DNA of 64,000 bases from positions 27,913 through 91,912 of the forward strand of contig JAEYPF010000015.1 in NCBI GenBank assembly GCA_023411115.1. The letters are read 5' to 3'. A program made the translations under genes and the position numbers. The notes below the pieces were generated by a model. It did no database searches and had not been told where the DNA came from. It saw nothing but the letters and a program-made list of their open reading frames with translations. Origin of the DNA: Methanobacteriota archaeon (GTDB lineage: Archaea; Methanobacteriota; Methanobacteria; Methanobacteriales; Methanobacteriaceae). Below, piece by piece: positions 52,259 to 61,473 of the stretch (position 1 is its first letter; every line of letters begins with the position of its first letter).

Positions 52259-52591
52259 ATGGAAGAAGTTATTAAATCAATTTTTTATTTTATACTTGCA
52301 GGCTTCTGTGAAATAGGTGGGGGCTATCTTATATGGCTCTATTTACGTGAAGGGGGCGCTATATGGCTTGCAGTTTTAGGGGGAATAATTTTAGTATTAT
52401 ATGGGGTAATAGCAACATTCCAACCTGCAAATTTTGGAAGGGTTTACGCTGCATATGGTGGAGTATTTATAGCAATGGCAATAATATGGGGATGGCAAGT
52501 AGATAAAGTAACTCCAGACCGATTTGACATTATGGGAGGACTAATATGTCTTATAGGAATGGCAATGATAATGTACTGGCCTAGAAATTAG
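52259..52591 (+). CDS. YnfA/UPF0060-family small membrane protein
   Basis: A 110-aa protein with four membrane helices. FCEIGGGYLIWLYLREG and RVYAAYGGVFIAMAIIWGW are the family's signature stretches. It resembles SMR-type drug exporters in size and fold, but its transport role has not been shown. ATG 52259 follows AAAGGAGAAG; the longer frame from 52196 is an upstream leader read-through. Confidence 0.9.
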   Translation: MEEVIKSIFYFILAGFCEIGGGYLIWLYLREGGAIWLAVLGGIILVLYGVIATFQPANFGRVYAAYGGVFIAMAIIWGWQVDKVTPDRFDIMGGLICLIGMAMIMYWPRN

Positions 52592-52651
52592 ATTTAGAAT
52601 TAAATTAGGGACATAATAGGTTTTTTTTAATCGATAAATGTTTATTTTCAT

Positions 52652-53386
52652 CTAAATTTTTATATAGCTTGAAATAAGGGCAAATAATGCAAAACTTCCA
52701 ATAAGCACGAATGCTGCTAATCTAGCTTCCCCGCCTCTGTGTGATTCAGGAATTATTTCTTCAGCAGTTACAGTTAATAAAACACCTGCGGTAAAAGCCA
52801 GAATAGCATATTCCACGATTACTGGTTGCCCTTTAAGAAGTAAATAACCTAAAGCTGCGCCGATTAAAACTGGTAAACTGGCAGATAGGTTTAAAAGGAT
52901 TCTTAAATTCTTTTTGATGCCTTTTTCTTTTAATGCAGCAATGGTAGCGAAACCTTCAGGTATATCTGCTGAAACTACTCCCACTGCAAATAAAAGCCCA
53001 AGCTGTATAGCAATTAAAGATCCGGTGCCTATCATTAAACCATCTGTAAATGAATCTATAGCAGTACCAAGAAATATAGCCCAAGCGGCTGTGGACTGAT
53101 TTAAGCCAGTGAATCTAATTTGCACAAAATTAATTAGCTGGTCTATTGTAATGAAGAAAATACCTCCTGCTATGAACGCTAAAATAACTATCCAGGGGGT
53201 ACTTGCCTGTAAAGCATGAGGTATTAATTCTACACTGATTACAGCAAGAATAATCCCAGCAGCTGCATGTAATGCCAGACTCAGATTTTTCCTGCTTATT
53301 TTGAAGAATTCTGCAGCAATACCTCCAGCAAATGTCCCTAAAGCAGGCAATAATGAGAATAACATGATCAGAAAAAATTCATTCAT
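52652..53386 (-). CDS. ZIP-like membrane transporter (divergent)
   Basis: A 244-aa protein with about eight helices and general ZIP similarity. The TM4 position that usually reads HNxPEG is ADIPEG here, so the metal-binding His-Asn is replaced. The C-terminal ITAEEIIPESHRG contains only Glu and His. Either the substrate differs from classical zinc/iron ZIP proteins or the metal site has moved. The start at 53386 lacks a clear ribosome site. The leftward neighbours concern metal resistance. Confidence 0.8.
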   Translation of the reverse strand: MNEFFLIMLFSLLPALGTFAGGIAAEFFKISRKNLSLALHAAAGIILAVISVELIPHALQASTPWIVILAFIAGGIFFITIDQLINFVQIRFTGLNQSTAAWAIFLGTAIDSFTDGLMIGTGSLIAIQLGLLFAVGVVSADIPEGFATIAALKEKGIKKNLRILLNLSASLPVLIGAALGYLLLKGQPVIVEYAILAFTAGVLLTVTAEEIIPESHRGGEARLAAFVLIGSFALFALISSYIKI

Positions 53387-53405
53387 ACAGTATATTATTG
53401 TAAAT

Positions 53406-54026
53406 TCATCTCAAAATATTTTTTGGGAAGAATCTACCAACATTATTTTTGTATGATATGTAATTTTCACCATATTTTTCCTTTAAAAACTCTTCTTCTT
53501 CCCTTACTTGTAAATTTATTAATAAATAACCCTGTATAAACGCAAATATTGCTATTGCATTTGGAACTATCAGGATCAATGAGAACTGGAACCATAGAAG
53601 AAATGTAAAATATGGATTTCTTATAAATTTGTAAAATCCTGTTGTTACGAGTTTATCTTGGGTATTTGGGTCTAATCCTACCCTCCATGAGCTTCCAAGA
53701 TTTAATCTTGCCATAGTCATTAATGCGATGAATATAATTCCAGCTGCAAAACCGATGATTTTGAAAGCTGCGCTATCAATGAGGGATATATTTGAAATTA
53801 GTCCCCAGAAATTAAATCCAGTGAAAAGGTATGCCATTATGATTATATAATACACAATTATAAGGTAAAATGACTTACCAAAGAATTTTTGCATTTCATT
53901 AGGGGCTTTTTCACCTATAAAATAGTCATTCTTCTTGAACTTTCTTTTGAAATATGTTGTCAAAAATAAATTATGTAAAAAATACAAAATCAGCAGTATT
54001 AAAAAGAATAAAGCTCCTAGTTCCAT
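53406..54026 (-). CDS. Isoprenylcysteine/phospholipid methyltransferase-like membrane protein
   Basis: A 206-aa ICMT/PEMT-fold integral membrane protein with five helices. The SAM-binding C-terminal half shows LVTTGFYKFIRNPYFT and EEEEFLKEKYGENYISYKNN followed by VGRFFP, the hallmarks of this family. Archaeal substrates are unknown. GGAGAT precedes the ATG. It lies between the ZIP-like gene and the metal ATPase on the same strand, so it may share their transcript. Confidence 0.88.
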   Translation of the reverse strand: MELGALFFLILLILYFLHNLFLTTYFKRKFKKNDYFIGEKAPNEMQKFFGKSFYLIIVYYIIIMAYLFTGFNFWGLISNISLIDSAAFKIIGFAAGIIFIALMTMARLNLGSSWRVGLDPNTQDKLVTTGFYKFIRNPYFTFLLWFQFSLILIVPNAIAIFAFIQGYLLINLQVREEEEFLKEKYGENYISYKNNVGRFFPKNILR

Positions 54027-54052
54027 ATTTTTATCTCCTAATTAATTTCATT

Positions 54053-56281
54053 TTAATTTTCCAGTTGCACTTTATCAGATGACTGTCTATCTATTATGTT
54101 TTCATAAAGAATATCGTTCTTATTTTTAATTCCTATTCGCAGCGCATTTAATATAACGGCGAGTGTTAAACCCACATCTCCAAAGGTAACTGCTATCCAT
54201 AGGGATACAAATCCAAAAACTGCAAATACTGCCAGTGCTACCTGAATTAAAATTGCTGAATAAACATTCTGCTTAACTACCGACATGGTTCTTCTACTTA
54301 AATCGATTAAGTAATTGACTTTGGAGATATCATCCTGCATTAATGCTATATCTGCAGTTTCTATGGCTACATCTGAGCCTACAGCTCCCATAGCAATACC
54401 TACATTGGCTCTTGCAAGTGCTGGAGCATCATTTACGCCGTCACCAACCATTGCAACATATTCGCCTTTATCAAGCAATTCATCGATTATACGGACTTTA
54501 TCTTCTGGTAAAAGACCGGCATAATACTCATCAATTCCTATTCTTGAAGATACTGCTTTTGCTGTTCCTCTATTATCCCCAGTAAGCATGACGGTTTTAA
54601 TGTTTCTTTTTTTAAGTCCCTGGATGGTGCTTCTTGAAAGCGGCCTTATTTTATCCATTAGGCCAATTAAACCAATAATATGCTGGTCATTACCAAGTAT
54701 TAGGGCAGTTTTACCTTCATTTTGAAGCCTGTTAATTAATTCATCTGGAAATTCAGGATTACTTTTAAAAAGACTTTTTTTACCGATATAGAACATTTTT
54801 TCATTAATTCTGCCTTTAATACCATTTCCAGTAATTGATTCAAAGTTTTTAACTTCTTTAAGATCTATATCTGATTCTTTAACGTGCCATGTAATTGCTT
54901 CTGCAAGCGGATGTTTAGATTTAGATTCCAACGAAGCTGCTATTTGAAGAATTTCCATTTTAGAGTAATTATTTAATGATATAACATCGGTAACTTCTAA
55001 TTTTCCTTCTGTAAGGGTCCCTGTTTTATCAAAGACCAATGTATTAATGTTTTTCATCTCTTCAACGTATTTGGAGCCTTTAATTAGCACACCGTTTCTT
55101 GTTCCGGATGTTATTCCTGAAACCATTGCTACAGGGGTAGATAACAAGAATGCGCAAGGACATGAAATTACCAGAAGAACCAATGCCCTGTAAACCCATG
55201 TGTCTAAAGGTTGTCCAAAGGCTAACGGTGGAACTACTGCTACTGCTGCAGCAACCAGTACTACAGCAGGAGTGTAATATTTTGCGAATTTCTCAATAAA
55301 AGTCTCTGTATTGGATTTCTTATTCTGTGACTCTTTTACGAGCTCTATAATCTTTGAAAGTACTGTTTCATCGGATTTTTTGGTAACTCTAACTTCAAGA
55401 TATCCTTCTTCATTTAGGGTGGCAGCAAATACATCATCTCCCTCAGTTTTAGTAACTGGTACACTTTCTCCAGTTATTGCTGCCTGATTTACTGATGAAA
55501 TACCGTTGATAATTGTCCCATCTAATGGAATTTTGTCTCCAGGTCTTATGACAAGAATATCATCTAATTTTACATCATTTACATGTAGTTCTACATTTTT
55601 ACCATTTCTTTTAATTATAGCGGTTTCTGGGGTTAATTCCATGAGAGTTTCTATGGATTTTCTTGCTCTTTTACCTGCATAACTTTCTAAAAATTCAGCG
55701 ATATAAAATAAGAAAATGATTACTGCTCCTTCTGCACCGGATCCTACCGCAAATGAACCTAGGACTGCTATGGTCATTAAAAGGTTCATACTAAAGTTAC
55801 CTTTTAAAAGACTCTTAATTCCACTTATGATTAGTTCATGTCCTGATATTGCAATAACTGCCAAAAACAAGATTTCAGCAAAAAGTATCTGGTTGGTAAA
55901 ATAATCCAAATACAATCCAATAGGCAATAGCACAGCTGATAAGATTATAATTAGGAGATTTCTTCTATTCCATAAGGATTCTTTTTCCTTAAATACTGCT
56001 TCACTACATCCACATCCGCATGAATAACCTGTATTTTCGATTTCACATGTATTTGGAGCTTGCTTTTCAGTTGAACCTTCATCGCATCCACAACCACAAG
56101 AATTGTCTTTTTCATCGCAAATATTCTGCTCTTTTTCATGTGATGAATTTTCATCACATTCACAGGAATATTCTTCATTCACCTGGCGGGTATCCTGTTT
56201 CTCTTCTTTTGGGGTTGAATCTTCACTGCAGCCGCAGCTGCATGGTTCTTCTTGGTTTTGTTCTTTGTTATTCTTTTGCAT
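54053..56281 (-). CDS. Heavy-metal P1B-type ATPase (Cd/Zn/Pb exporter)
   Basis: A 742-aa P1B-ATPase. The N-terminal 92 residues are not an ordinary HMA domain but a stretch of 13 cysteines in CxC clusters (C14-C16-C18, C40-C42, C62-C64-C66, C88-C90-C92). The membrane metal site is SCPCAFL. Catalytic motifs DKTGTLTEGK, HPLAEA and GDGVNDAPAL are intact. The C-terminal helices include LRIGIKN. CPC plus these motifs suit soft divalent metals. The start overlaps the ArsR stop by 14 nt, so the operon is regulator first. Confidence 0.93.
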   Translation of the reverse strand: MQKNNKEQNQEEPCSCGCSEDSTPKEEKQDTRQVNEEYSCECDENSSHEKEQNICDEKDNSCGCGCDEGSTEKQAPNTCEIENTGYSCGCGCSEAVFKEKESLWNRRNLLIIILSAVLLPIGLYLDYFTNQILFAEILFLAVIAISGHELIISGIKSLLKGNFSMNLLMTIAVLGSFAVGSGAEGAVIIFLFYIAEFLESYAGKRARKSIETLMELTPETAIIKRNGKNVELHVNDVKLDDILVIRPGDKIPLDGTIINGISSVNQAAITGESVPVTKTEGDDVFAATLNEEGYLEVRVTKKSDETVLSKIIELVKESQNKKSNTETFIEKFAKYYTPAVVLVAAAVAVVPPLAFGQPLDTWVYRALVLLVISCPCAFLLSTPVAMVSGITSGTRNGVLIKGSKYVEEMKNINTLVFDKTGTLTEGKLEVTDVISLNNYSKMEILQIAASLESKSKHPLAEAITWHVKESDIDLKEVKNFESITGNGIKGRINEKMFYIGKKSLFKSNPEFPDELINRLQNEGKTALILGNDQHIIGLIGLMDKIRPLSRSTIQGLKKRNIKTVMLTGDNRGTAKAVSSRIGIDEYYAGLLPEDKVRIIDELLDKGEYVAMVGDGVNDAPALARANVGIAMGAVGSDVAIETADIALMQDDISKVNYLIDLSRRTMSVVKQNVYSAILIQVALAVFAVFGFVSLWIAVTFGDVGLTLAVILNALRIGIKNKNDILYENIIDRQSSDKVQLEN

Positions 56282-56618
56282 GTTCTACGCCTATTTTAAT
56301 TATTTCAACTACATGCTCGTCTGCAAGAGAATAATAGGCCATTTTACCGTCTTTTCTAAACTTAACAAGGTTTTTACTTCTTAAAACTCGAAGCTGGTGA
56401 GAAACGGCTGATTGACTCATTTCAAGTACATTAGCAAGTTCACAAACACATAGTTCTTTTTGAGCTAATGCATACATGATTTTAAGCCTTGTAGAGTCAC
56501 CAAATACTTTAAATGTATCTGATACTTCAAAAAGAAGCTCATCTTCAAGCATCTTTGATTTTACTTCATTCACTGATTTTTCATCTATACCTTCAATTTC
56601 ACATACATCATTGTTCAT
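56268..56618 (-). CDS. ArsR/SmtB-family metal-sensing repressor (CadC-like)
   Basis: A 116-aa winged-helix repressor. Both classic metal sites can be mapped: the alpha-3N type with C6 plus C57 and C59 (ELCVCELANVL), as in CadC, and the alpha-5 type with D100, H102, H113 and E116 (ADEHVVEIIKIGVEHAKE), as in SmtB. The HTH is MSQSAVSHQLRVLR. It should release DNA on binding Cd, Pb or Zn and so induce the ATPase. Its operator overlaps its own start codon. Confidence 0.94.
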   Translation of the reverse strand: MNNDVCEIEGIDEKSVNEVKSKMLEDELLFEVSDTFKVFGDSTRLKIMYALAQKELCVCELANVLEMSQSAVSHQLRVLRSKNLVKFRKDGKMAYYSLADEHVVEIIKIGVEHAKE

Positions 56619-56639
56619 ATGAATAAATGTTCATATGAA
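56614..56639 (-). promoter_or_regulatory. ArsR/SmtB operator at its own start codon
   Basis: Two perfect copies of TTCATATGAA (56614-56623 and 56630-56639) are separated by 6 nt, so the inner part is CATATGAA-N6-TTCATATG. This matches the known ArsR/SmtB 12-2-12 operator core. The left copy includes the ATG of the repressor gene, and a TATA-like TATATA lies just beyond the right copy on the minus strand, so binding would block initiation. Confidence 0.75.
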
Positions 56640-56762
56640 GTATATAAAGCTTTGTTAATGAAAAGATTTCAATGTGTATTACTTTTTAAAATAAGTGTTG
56701 AACATAACGCTGGCTTTTAAAATAAATATATATTTATAATTTAAAAGGTTAAATCATATTAC

Positions 56763-57887
56763 ATGGACATTGATGACCTTCTCCTCTATGATGAAACACT
56801 GTTTAAAAACATCGATGCGTTTAACCCAGACTACATTCCGGATAATTTCATGCATCGAAAATCACAAATGGAGGCTCTTGCACTCTGCATAAGGCCTACA
56901 TTACGTAGTGGAAGGCCAGTTAATGCAGTCGTACTTGGTTCATGTGCTACTGGAAAAACAACTGCCATCAAAAAGATCTTTGAAATGGTGGAAAGAGCAT
57001 CAGATAAGGTGGTTTGTGTTTACATAAACTGCCAGATACATACAACTCGATTTGGTATATTTTCACAGATTTATCAAAGGATTTTTGGGCATACTCCTCC
57101 AGAAACAGGAGTTCCGTTTTCCAGAATTTATCAAAACATAATGCAGCACCTTTCCAGCGAAGGCAAAGCTCTTATAGTGGCATTAGATGATATTAATTAT
57201 TTATTTTACAGTAAAAATGCCAATAAAATATTTTACGATATATTAAGGGCTCATGAAGCGTTTGAAGGGGTAAAAACAGGCGTATTTGCTATTTTGTCAG
57301 ATATTGAATTCAGATTCATGCTGGATAAGAATGTCAACTCTATATTTATTCCACAGGAGATTACATTCAATCCTTATTCCAAGGAAGAAATGAGGGATAT
57401 TTTAAAAGAAAGGACTAAAATTGGTTTTTACAGTGAAGTACTCTCGGACAAACTGCTGGATGAAATTACTGAATATACAGCATCAAGCGGTGATTTAAGG
57501 GTTGGAATTGATCTTTTAAGAATAAGTGGGAACCTGGCAGAGGCTGATGCATCTAAAACAATAGAACGAAAACACATTGAAGAAGCAATTAGAAGTACAG
57601 GCTCCATAAATCTTGTTTATACTCTTAAATCTTTATCAGATGATGAAAAAACATTACTGGACCTCATACGGCTTTCGGATAAAGACTTAACAGCTGGAGA
57701 TCTATACGACCAGTTCAGTAAGAAAAGCGATTCCAGTTATGCTTCTTTTAACCGGATTTTAAATAAACTTGAATTTTTAAGGCTTATTGATACCAGATTT
57801 ACTGGAAAAGGAGTAAAAGGTAATTCAAGAATTATAATACTTAGATTCGATTCTGAAGAAATCCAAAAATGCATGAACCATATTTAG
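56763..57887 (+). CDS. cdc6: ORC1/Cdc6-family replication initiator
   Basis: A 374-aa AAA+ initiator. Walker A is GSCATGKTTA, Walker B LIVALDDINYL, and sensor 1 FAILSDIEFRFM. The C-terminal winged helix starts near DEKTLLDLIRLSDKDLTAG. Archaeal origins are often found beside such genes. The upstream gap is only about 120 nt and holds at most one origin-box-like sequence (TTTCAATGTGTA near 56665), so this may not be the active origin. The ribosome site is weak. Confidence 0.93.
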   Translation: MDIDDLLLYDETLFKNIDAFNPDYIPDNFMHRKSQMEALALCIRPTLRSGRPVNAVVLGSCATGKTTAIKKIFEMVERASDKVVCVYINCQIHTTRFGIFSQIYQRIFGHTPPETGVPFSRIYQNIMQHLSSEGKALIVALDDINYLFYSKNANKIFYDILRAHEAFEGVKTGVFAILSDIEFRFMLDKNVNSIFIPQEITFNPYSKEEMRDILKERTKIGFYSEVLSDKLLDEITEYTASSGDLRVGIDLLRISGNLAEADASKTIERKHIEEAIRSTGSINLVYTLKSLSDDEKTLLDLIRLSDKDLTAGDLYDQFSKKSDSSYASFNRILNKLEFLRLIDTRFTGKGVKGNSRIIILRFDSEEIQKCMNHI

Positions 57888-58060
57888 ATATTTGCCGGAA
57901 AATTTGAATTTGGATATAAAGCAAAGATTAGTGCACTTAAAACAAAAATAAGTACCACAGTAGCTATTGTAATGCAGGATACCATATTTATTTCTTCTAA
58001 ATTTATGAAACTTCGTTTTTTTCTAAGATCAATTGCAGCATTTCTACCAGTTTTTAACAT
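57884..58060 (-). CDS. Small single-span membrane protein (58 aa)
   Basis: An unrecognised protein: basic N-terminus (MLKTGRNAAIDLRKKRSF) and one membrane helix (about 28-48, CITIATVVLIFVLSALIFAL). ATG 58060 has AAGTGAT 4 nt upstream on the minus strand. It converges with cdc6, their stops overlapping by 4 nt. Confidence 0.6.
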   Translation of the reverse strand: MLKTGRNAAIDLRKKRSFINLEEINMVSCITIATVVLIFVLSALIFALYPNSNFPANI

Positions 58061-58237
58061 ATAAATCACTTCCTTATTAGATCCTTTATTTGCAGTTACT
58101 TAAAGGAAGAGATAGAGAGCGCATGAAAAGTAATCAAATAAGGAGAAATAAGTTTACAAAAATATATATCAATGTATTAACATAGATATTAAAATATATT
58201 ACCCATTATTTGATTTTACTTTTATGGAGGGATTTTA

Positions 58238-60523
58238 ATGCCTGAACTAGGTGAAGTTGAGCTTAGAGTTGCAGAAACACTGCAACAGGATGTTGGAAAG
58301 GGTATTATAAGAATGGATAATGAACTGCTTAGCAAGATGGACGTTGAACCTGGTGATATTGTCGAAATAATCGGCAAAAGAACAACAGGTGCAATAGTGG
58401 GGCAGGCCTATCCAGCAGATGTAGGGCTTGAAATAGTAAGAATGGATGGCCTTACAAGATCAAATGCAGGCACATCCATAGGCGAAACGGTAACAATAAG
58501 GCATGCTAAAATAAGAATCGCTAGAAGAGTCGTTCTTGCCCCTGCAACAAAAGGTTTAAGAATAATGGCATCGGGGGATATTATAAAAAGGAATGTAATG
58601 GGTAGGGCGGTAGCAAGGGGAGATATATTATCTCTAATATCTCCAAGAAGAACAAGAGAAACTTTTAGGGAATTTCCAGGCGGGGAAAAAGTATTTAGAG
58701 AATTCTTTGAATCCACAACTCCATTTTCGCTGGGTGAAATTAAGTTTTCAGTGGTATCAACTAACCCTGCAGGCATTGTCAGAATAAACGACGTTACAGA
58801 GATAGAAGTCAGGCCAGAGGCCGTGGAAATAATTGAAAAAAAAGTTCCTGACGTTACCTATGACGATGTTGGTGGGTTAAAACACGAAATATCAAAGGTA
58901 AGGGAGATGATAGAACTTCCTCTTCGCCATCCTGAGATATTTGATAGGCTGGGCATTGATCCGCCACGTGGAGTTCTTTTACACGGTGCTCCTGGTACTG
59001 GAAAGACTCTTCTTGCAAAGGCAGTTGCAAATGAAAGCGGCTCTAATTTTGTTGCAATAAATGGTCCTGAAGTTATGAGTAAATATGTTGGGGAAGCCGA
59101 AAAGAAAATAAGAGATTTATTTAAAGAGGCAGAAGAGAATGCTCCTACTGTGATTTTTATCGATGAAATTGATGCTATTGCACCAAAACGTGAAGAAGTT
59201 ACTGGGGAAGTAGAAAGAAGAGTTGTCGCCCAGATACTTGCTTTGATGGATGGCTTAAAAGAGAGAGGAAAGGTAATAGTTATAGGTGCAACTAACAGGC
59301 CAGATGCACTTGATCAAGCATTGAGAAGACCTGGAAGATTTGATAGGGAAATAGAGCTTAGAGTTCCTGATCGAGATGGAAGAAGTGAAATACTACAAAT
59401 CCACACAAGGGGAATGCCGCTGGAAGAAGATGTGGATATGGAAGAAATTGCAGATATTACTCATGGTTTTGTTGGGGCAGATCTGGCGGCTCTTAGTCGA
59501 GAATCCGCAATGAACGCTCTTAGAAGAATATTACCTGAATTAGACCTTGAAGAACATACCATTCCTCAGGAAGTTCTGGAAAAATTGTTTGTCACAAACA
59601 ATGATTTTATGGATGCTTTAAAATCAATAAGCCCATCTGCACTTCGTGAAGTGTTTATAGAAGTTCCGAATATCCGCTGGGAAGATATAGGTGGATTGGA
59701 AGAGTTAAAAGAAACTCTTAGAGAAGCTGTAGAATGGCCTTTAACTCATTCTGAAGATTTTAAACGAATTGGAATCCAGCCATCTAAAGGAATTCTTTTA
59801 TTTGGACCGCCTGGAACCGGTAAGACTATGCTGTCAAAGGCTGTTGCAACAGAATCAAAGGCCAATTTTATTTCAGTTAAAGGTTCAGAAATTTTAAGTA
59901 AGTGGTTTGGTGAGTCTGAAAGGAAAATAGCAGAAATATTTAAAAAAGCGAAACAGGCATCTCCATGTATAGTATTTTTTGATGAAATTGATGCTATAGC
60001 TCCTATGAGGGGATCTGGAGTGGGTGAACCAAGGGTTGTTGAAAGAATGGTAAATACACTGCTTTCAGAGATGGATGGTTTAGAAGAATTAAGGGGTGTT
60101 GTGGTTATTGGGGCCACAAATCGTCCTGATTTAATTGATGCAGCGTTACTCCGGCCTGGAAGATTCGATGAGGTCGTACTTGTCCCACCGCCAGATGAAA
60201 ATGCACGTATGGATATATTAAAAGTCCATACTAAAGATATGGCTCTTGGTGATGATGTAAACATTATAGATCTTTCAAAAAAGACAAAAGGATATTCTGG
60301 AGCGGATATAGAGGCATTATGTAGAAAAGCTGGTGTAATAGCCCTCCATGAAAATATTAAAATTGAAAAGGTTTCAAAAAGACATTTTGAAGCCGCTTTA
60401 AATAAAATAAATCCATCTACAACGTCACAGACTAAGGAATACTACGAAGAGGTTGCAAGAAGACTTGGAAGAGGATTGGAAGCTAAGAAAGTGAGGGAAG
60501 AATTCCCAAGAGAAGTAGCCTGA
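58238..60523 (+). CDS. Cdc48/VCP AAA ATPase (CDC48 family)
   Basis: A 761-aa double-AAA unfoldase, equivalent to VAT of Thermoplasma. The N-domain (about 1-190) has the double-psi barrel with GIIRMDNELLSKMDVEPGD. D1 carries GAPGTGKT (about 249), IFIDEIDAIAP and ATNRPDALDQALRRPGRFD. D2 has GPPGTGKT (about 523), FFDEIDAIAP and a second arginine finger region. It unfolds proteins for the proteasome. GGAGGG precedes the ATG. Confidence 0.95.
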   Translation: MPELGEVELRVAETLQQDVGKGIIRMDNELLSKMDVEPGDIVEIIGKRTTGAIVGQAYPADVGLEIVRMDGLTRSNAGTSIGETVTIRHAKIRIARRVVLAPATKGLRIMASGDIIKRNVMGRAVARGDILSLISPRRTRETFREFPGGEKVFREFFESTTPFSLGEIKFSVVSTNPAGIVRINDVTEIEVRPEAVEIIEKKVPDVTYDDVGGLKHEISKVREMIELPLRHPEIFDRLGIDPPRGVLLHGAPGTGKTLLAKAVANESGSNFVAINGPEVMSKYVGEAEKKIRDLFKEAEENAPTVIFIDEIDAIAPKREEVTGEVERRVVAQILALMDGLKERGKVIVIGATNRPDALDQALRRPGRFDREIELRVPDRDGRSEILQIHTRGMPLEEDVDMEEIADITHGFVGADLAALSRESAMNALRRILPELDLEEHTIPQEVLEKLFVTNNDFMDALKSISPSALREVFIEVPNIRWEDIGGLEELKETLREAVEWPLTHSEDFKRIGIQPSKGILLFGPPGTGKTMLSKAVATESKANFISVKGSEILSKWFGESERKIAEIFKKAKQASPCIVFFDEIDAIAPMRGSGVGEPRVVERMVNTLLSEMDGLEELRGVVVIGATNRPDLIDAALLRPGRFDEVVLVPPPDENARMDILKVHTKDMALGDDVNIIDLSKKTKGYSGADIEALCRKAGVIALHENIKIEKVSKRHFEAALNKINPSTTSQTKEYYEEVARRLGRGLEAKKVREEFPREVA

Positions 60524-60589
60524 ATTTAATCCAAAAGGTTAATATAAACTTGCAGTCATACTCTTTTAAATGAATAACGAGGTCACACA

Positions 60590-61030
60590 GTGAAAAGTGA
60601 TAATCTAAATAAAAGGTTCGAATTTTTTGAGGTTACAGCGGATGTGGGCTATAAAGCATATGGAAAGACATTAAATGAGTCATTTGAAAACGCGGCCCTT
60701 GCGATGTTTGAAGTAATGACAGATACATCAAAAATAGAGCCTAAATTAGAACGGAAGATTGAAGTTGAATCAGAAGATGAATGTGCACTTTTATACGACT
60801 GGCTTTCAGAATTTCTTGTTATGCTGGATGCAGATTATTTAATATTCTCTAAATTTGAAGTGAAAATAGAAAAAAATGATAATGGATTATCTTTAAATGG
60901 AACAGCATGGGGAGAAGAGTTTAATCCAGATATTCATGAAAGCAGGGCTGAAGTTAAGGCTGTTACTTATCATTTGATGGATGTTAAAAAGAATGATGGA
61001 TATATGGTGCAGGTAATTTTGGATATCTAA
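60590..61030 (+). CDS. Archease (RtcB cofactor)
   Basis: A 146-aa protein that promotes RtcB-dependent tRNA ligation by helping guanylylation. Conserved parts: FEFFEVTADVGYKAYG (metal-binding D), MFEVMTDTSKIEPK, and near the C-terminus AVTYHLMDVKKNDGY. GTG start with GAGGTCACA upstream. It stands between cdc48 and the mrt leader. Confidence 0.93.
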   Translation: MKSDNLNKRFEFFEVTADVGYKAYGKTLNESFENAALAMFEVMTDTSKIEPKLERKIEVESEDECALLYDWLSEFLVMLDADYLIFSKFEVKIEKNDNGLSLNGTAWGEEFNPDIHESRAEVKAVTYHLMDVKKNDGYMVQVILDI

Positions 61031-61170
61031 ATATGCTAATAAATTAGTAAATTTAAATTATTGGTTAATTCATCTTTTTTTATTAAGTTATATGATTTAA
61101 CAGACTTTGTAATAAGATATTTCCTTTTTTTACATTTAATAATTTAAAAAGGGCTTAAATAGGGTCATTA

Positions 61171-61242
61171 AAACGAAACATTTATATAGTAAACTACCAT
61201 TAGTTATAGAATACCGTCTGGTAACAAAATAACCAATGGTCA
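61171..61242 (+). promoter_or_regulatory. mrt promoter P1 with operator copy
   Basis: TTTATATA (61181-61188) is a canonical TATA box, preceded by AAACGAAACA in the BRE position. The predicted start lies near 61211. The motif TAACCAATGGTCA at 61230-61242 is the reverse complement of TGACCATTGGTTA in the second promoter. It falls within the first transcribed bases, which suits repression. Confidence 0.55.
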
Positions 61243-61406
61243 TATTAGTAATATTTTCACTTAAATAGAAAATAAGTAATAGAATCTTATTTTAATAAAT
61301 AAGCTATTTAATATCTTAAATTTTGTAAAATAATTTTATTTAGTTTAATGTGTAAAAAGTATGTTTTGTACTATCTTCATAGGAGTATTGCTTTTTTTTA
61401 ACAAAA

Positions 61407-61473
61407 CATTTAAATACCACAACTGACTACTGGCAATATTGTAACCATTGGTTATTTGATGACCATTGGTTAC
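61407..61473 (+). promoter_or_regulatory. mrt promoter P2 with paired operators
   Basis: CATTTAAATA (61407-61416) is a plausible TATA box. About 25 nt downstream, at the expected start, GTAACCATTGGTTA (61441-61454) and TGACCATTGGTTAC (61460-61473) form two adjacent near-palindromes whose outer arms GTAACCA and TGGTTAC also pair. The same half-sites occur at P1, so one regulator probably controls both. Confidence 0.55.

Noticed and set aside
56640..56762. Replication origin beside cdc6
   Set aside because: Only one weak origin-box-like match (TTTCAATGTGTA near 56665) lies in a 120-nt gap. There is no inverted pair or repeated set, so an active origin here is not supported.
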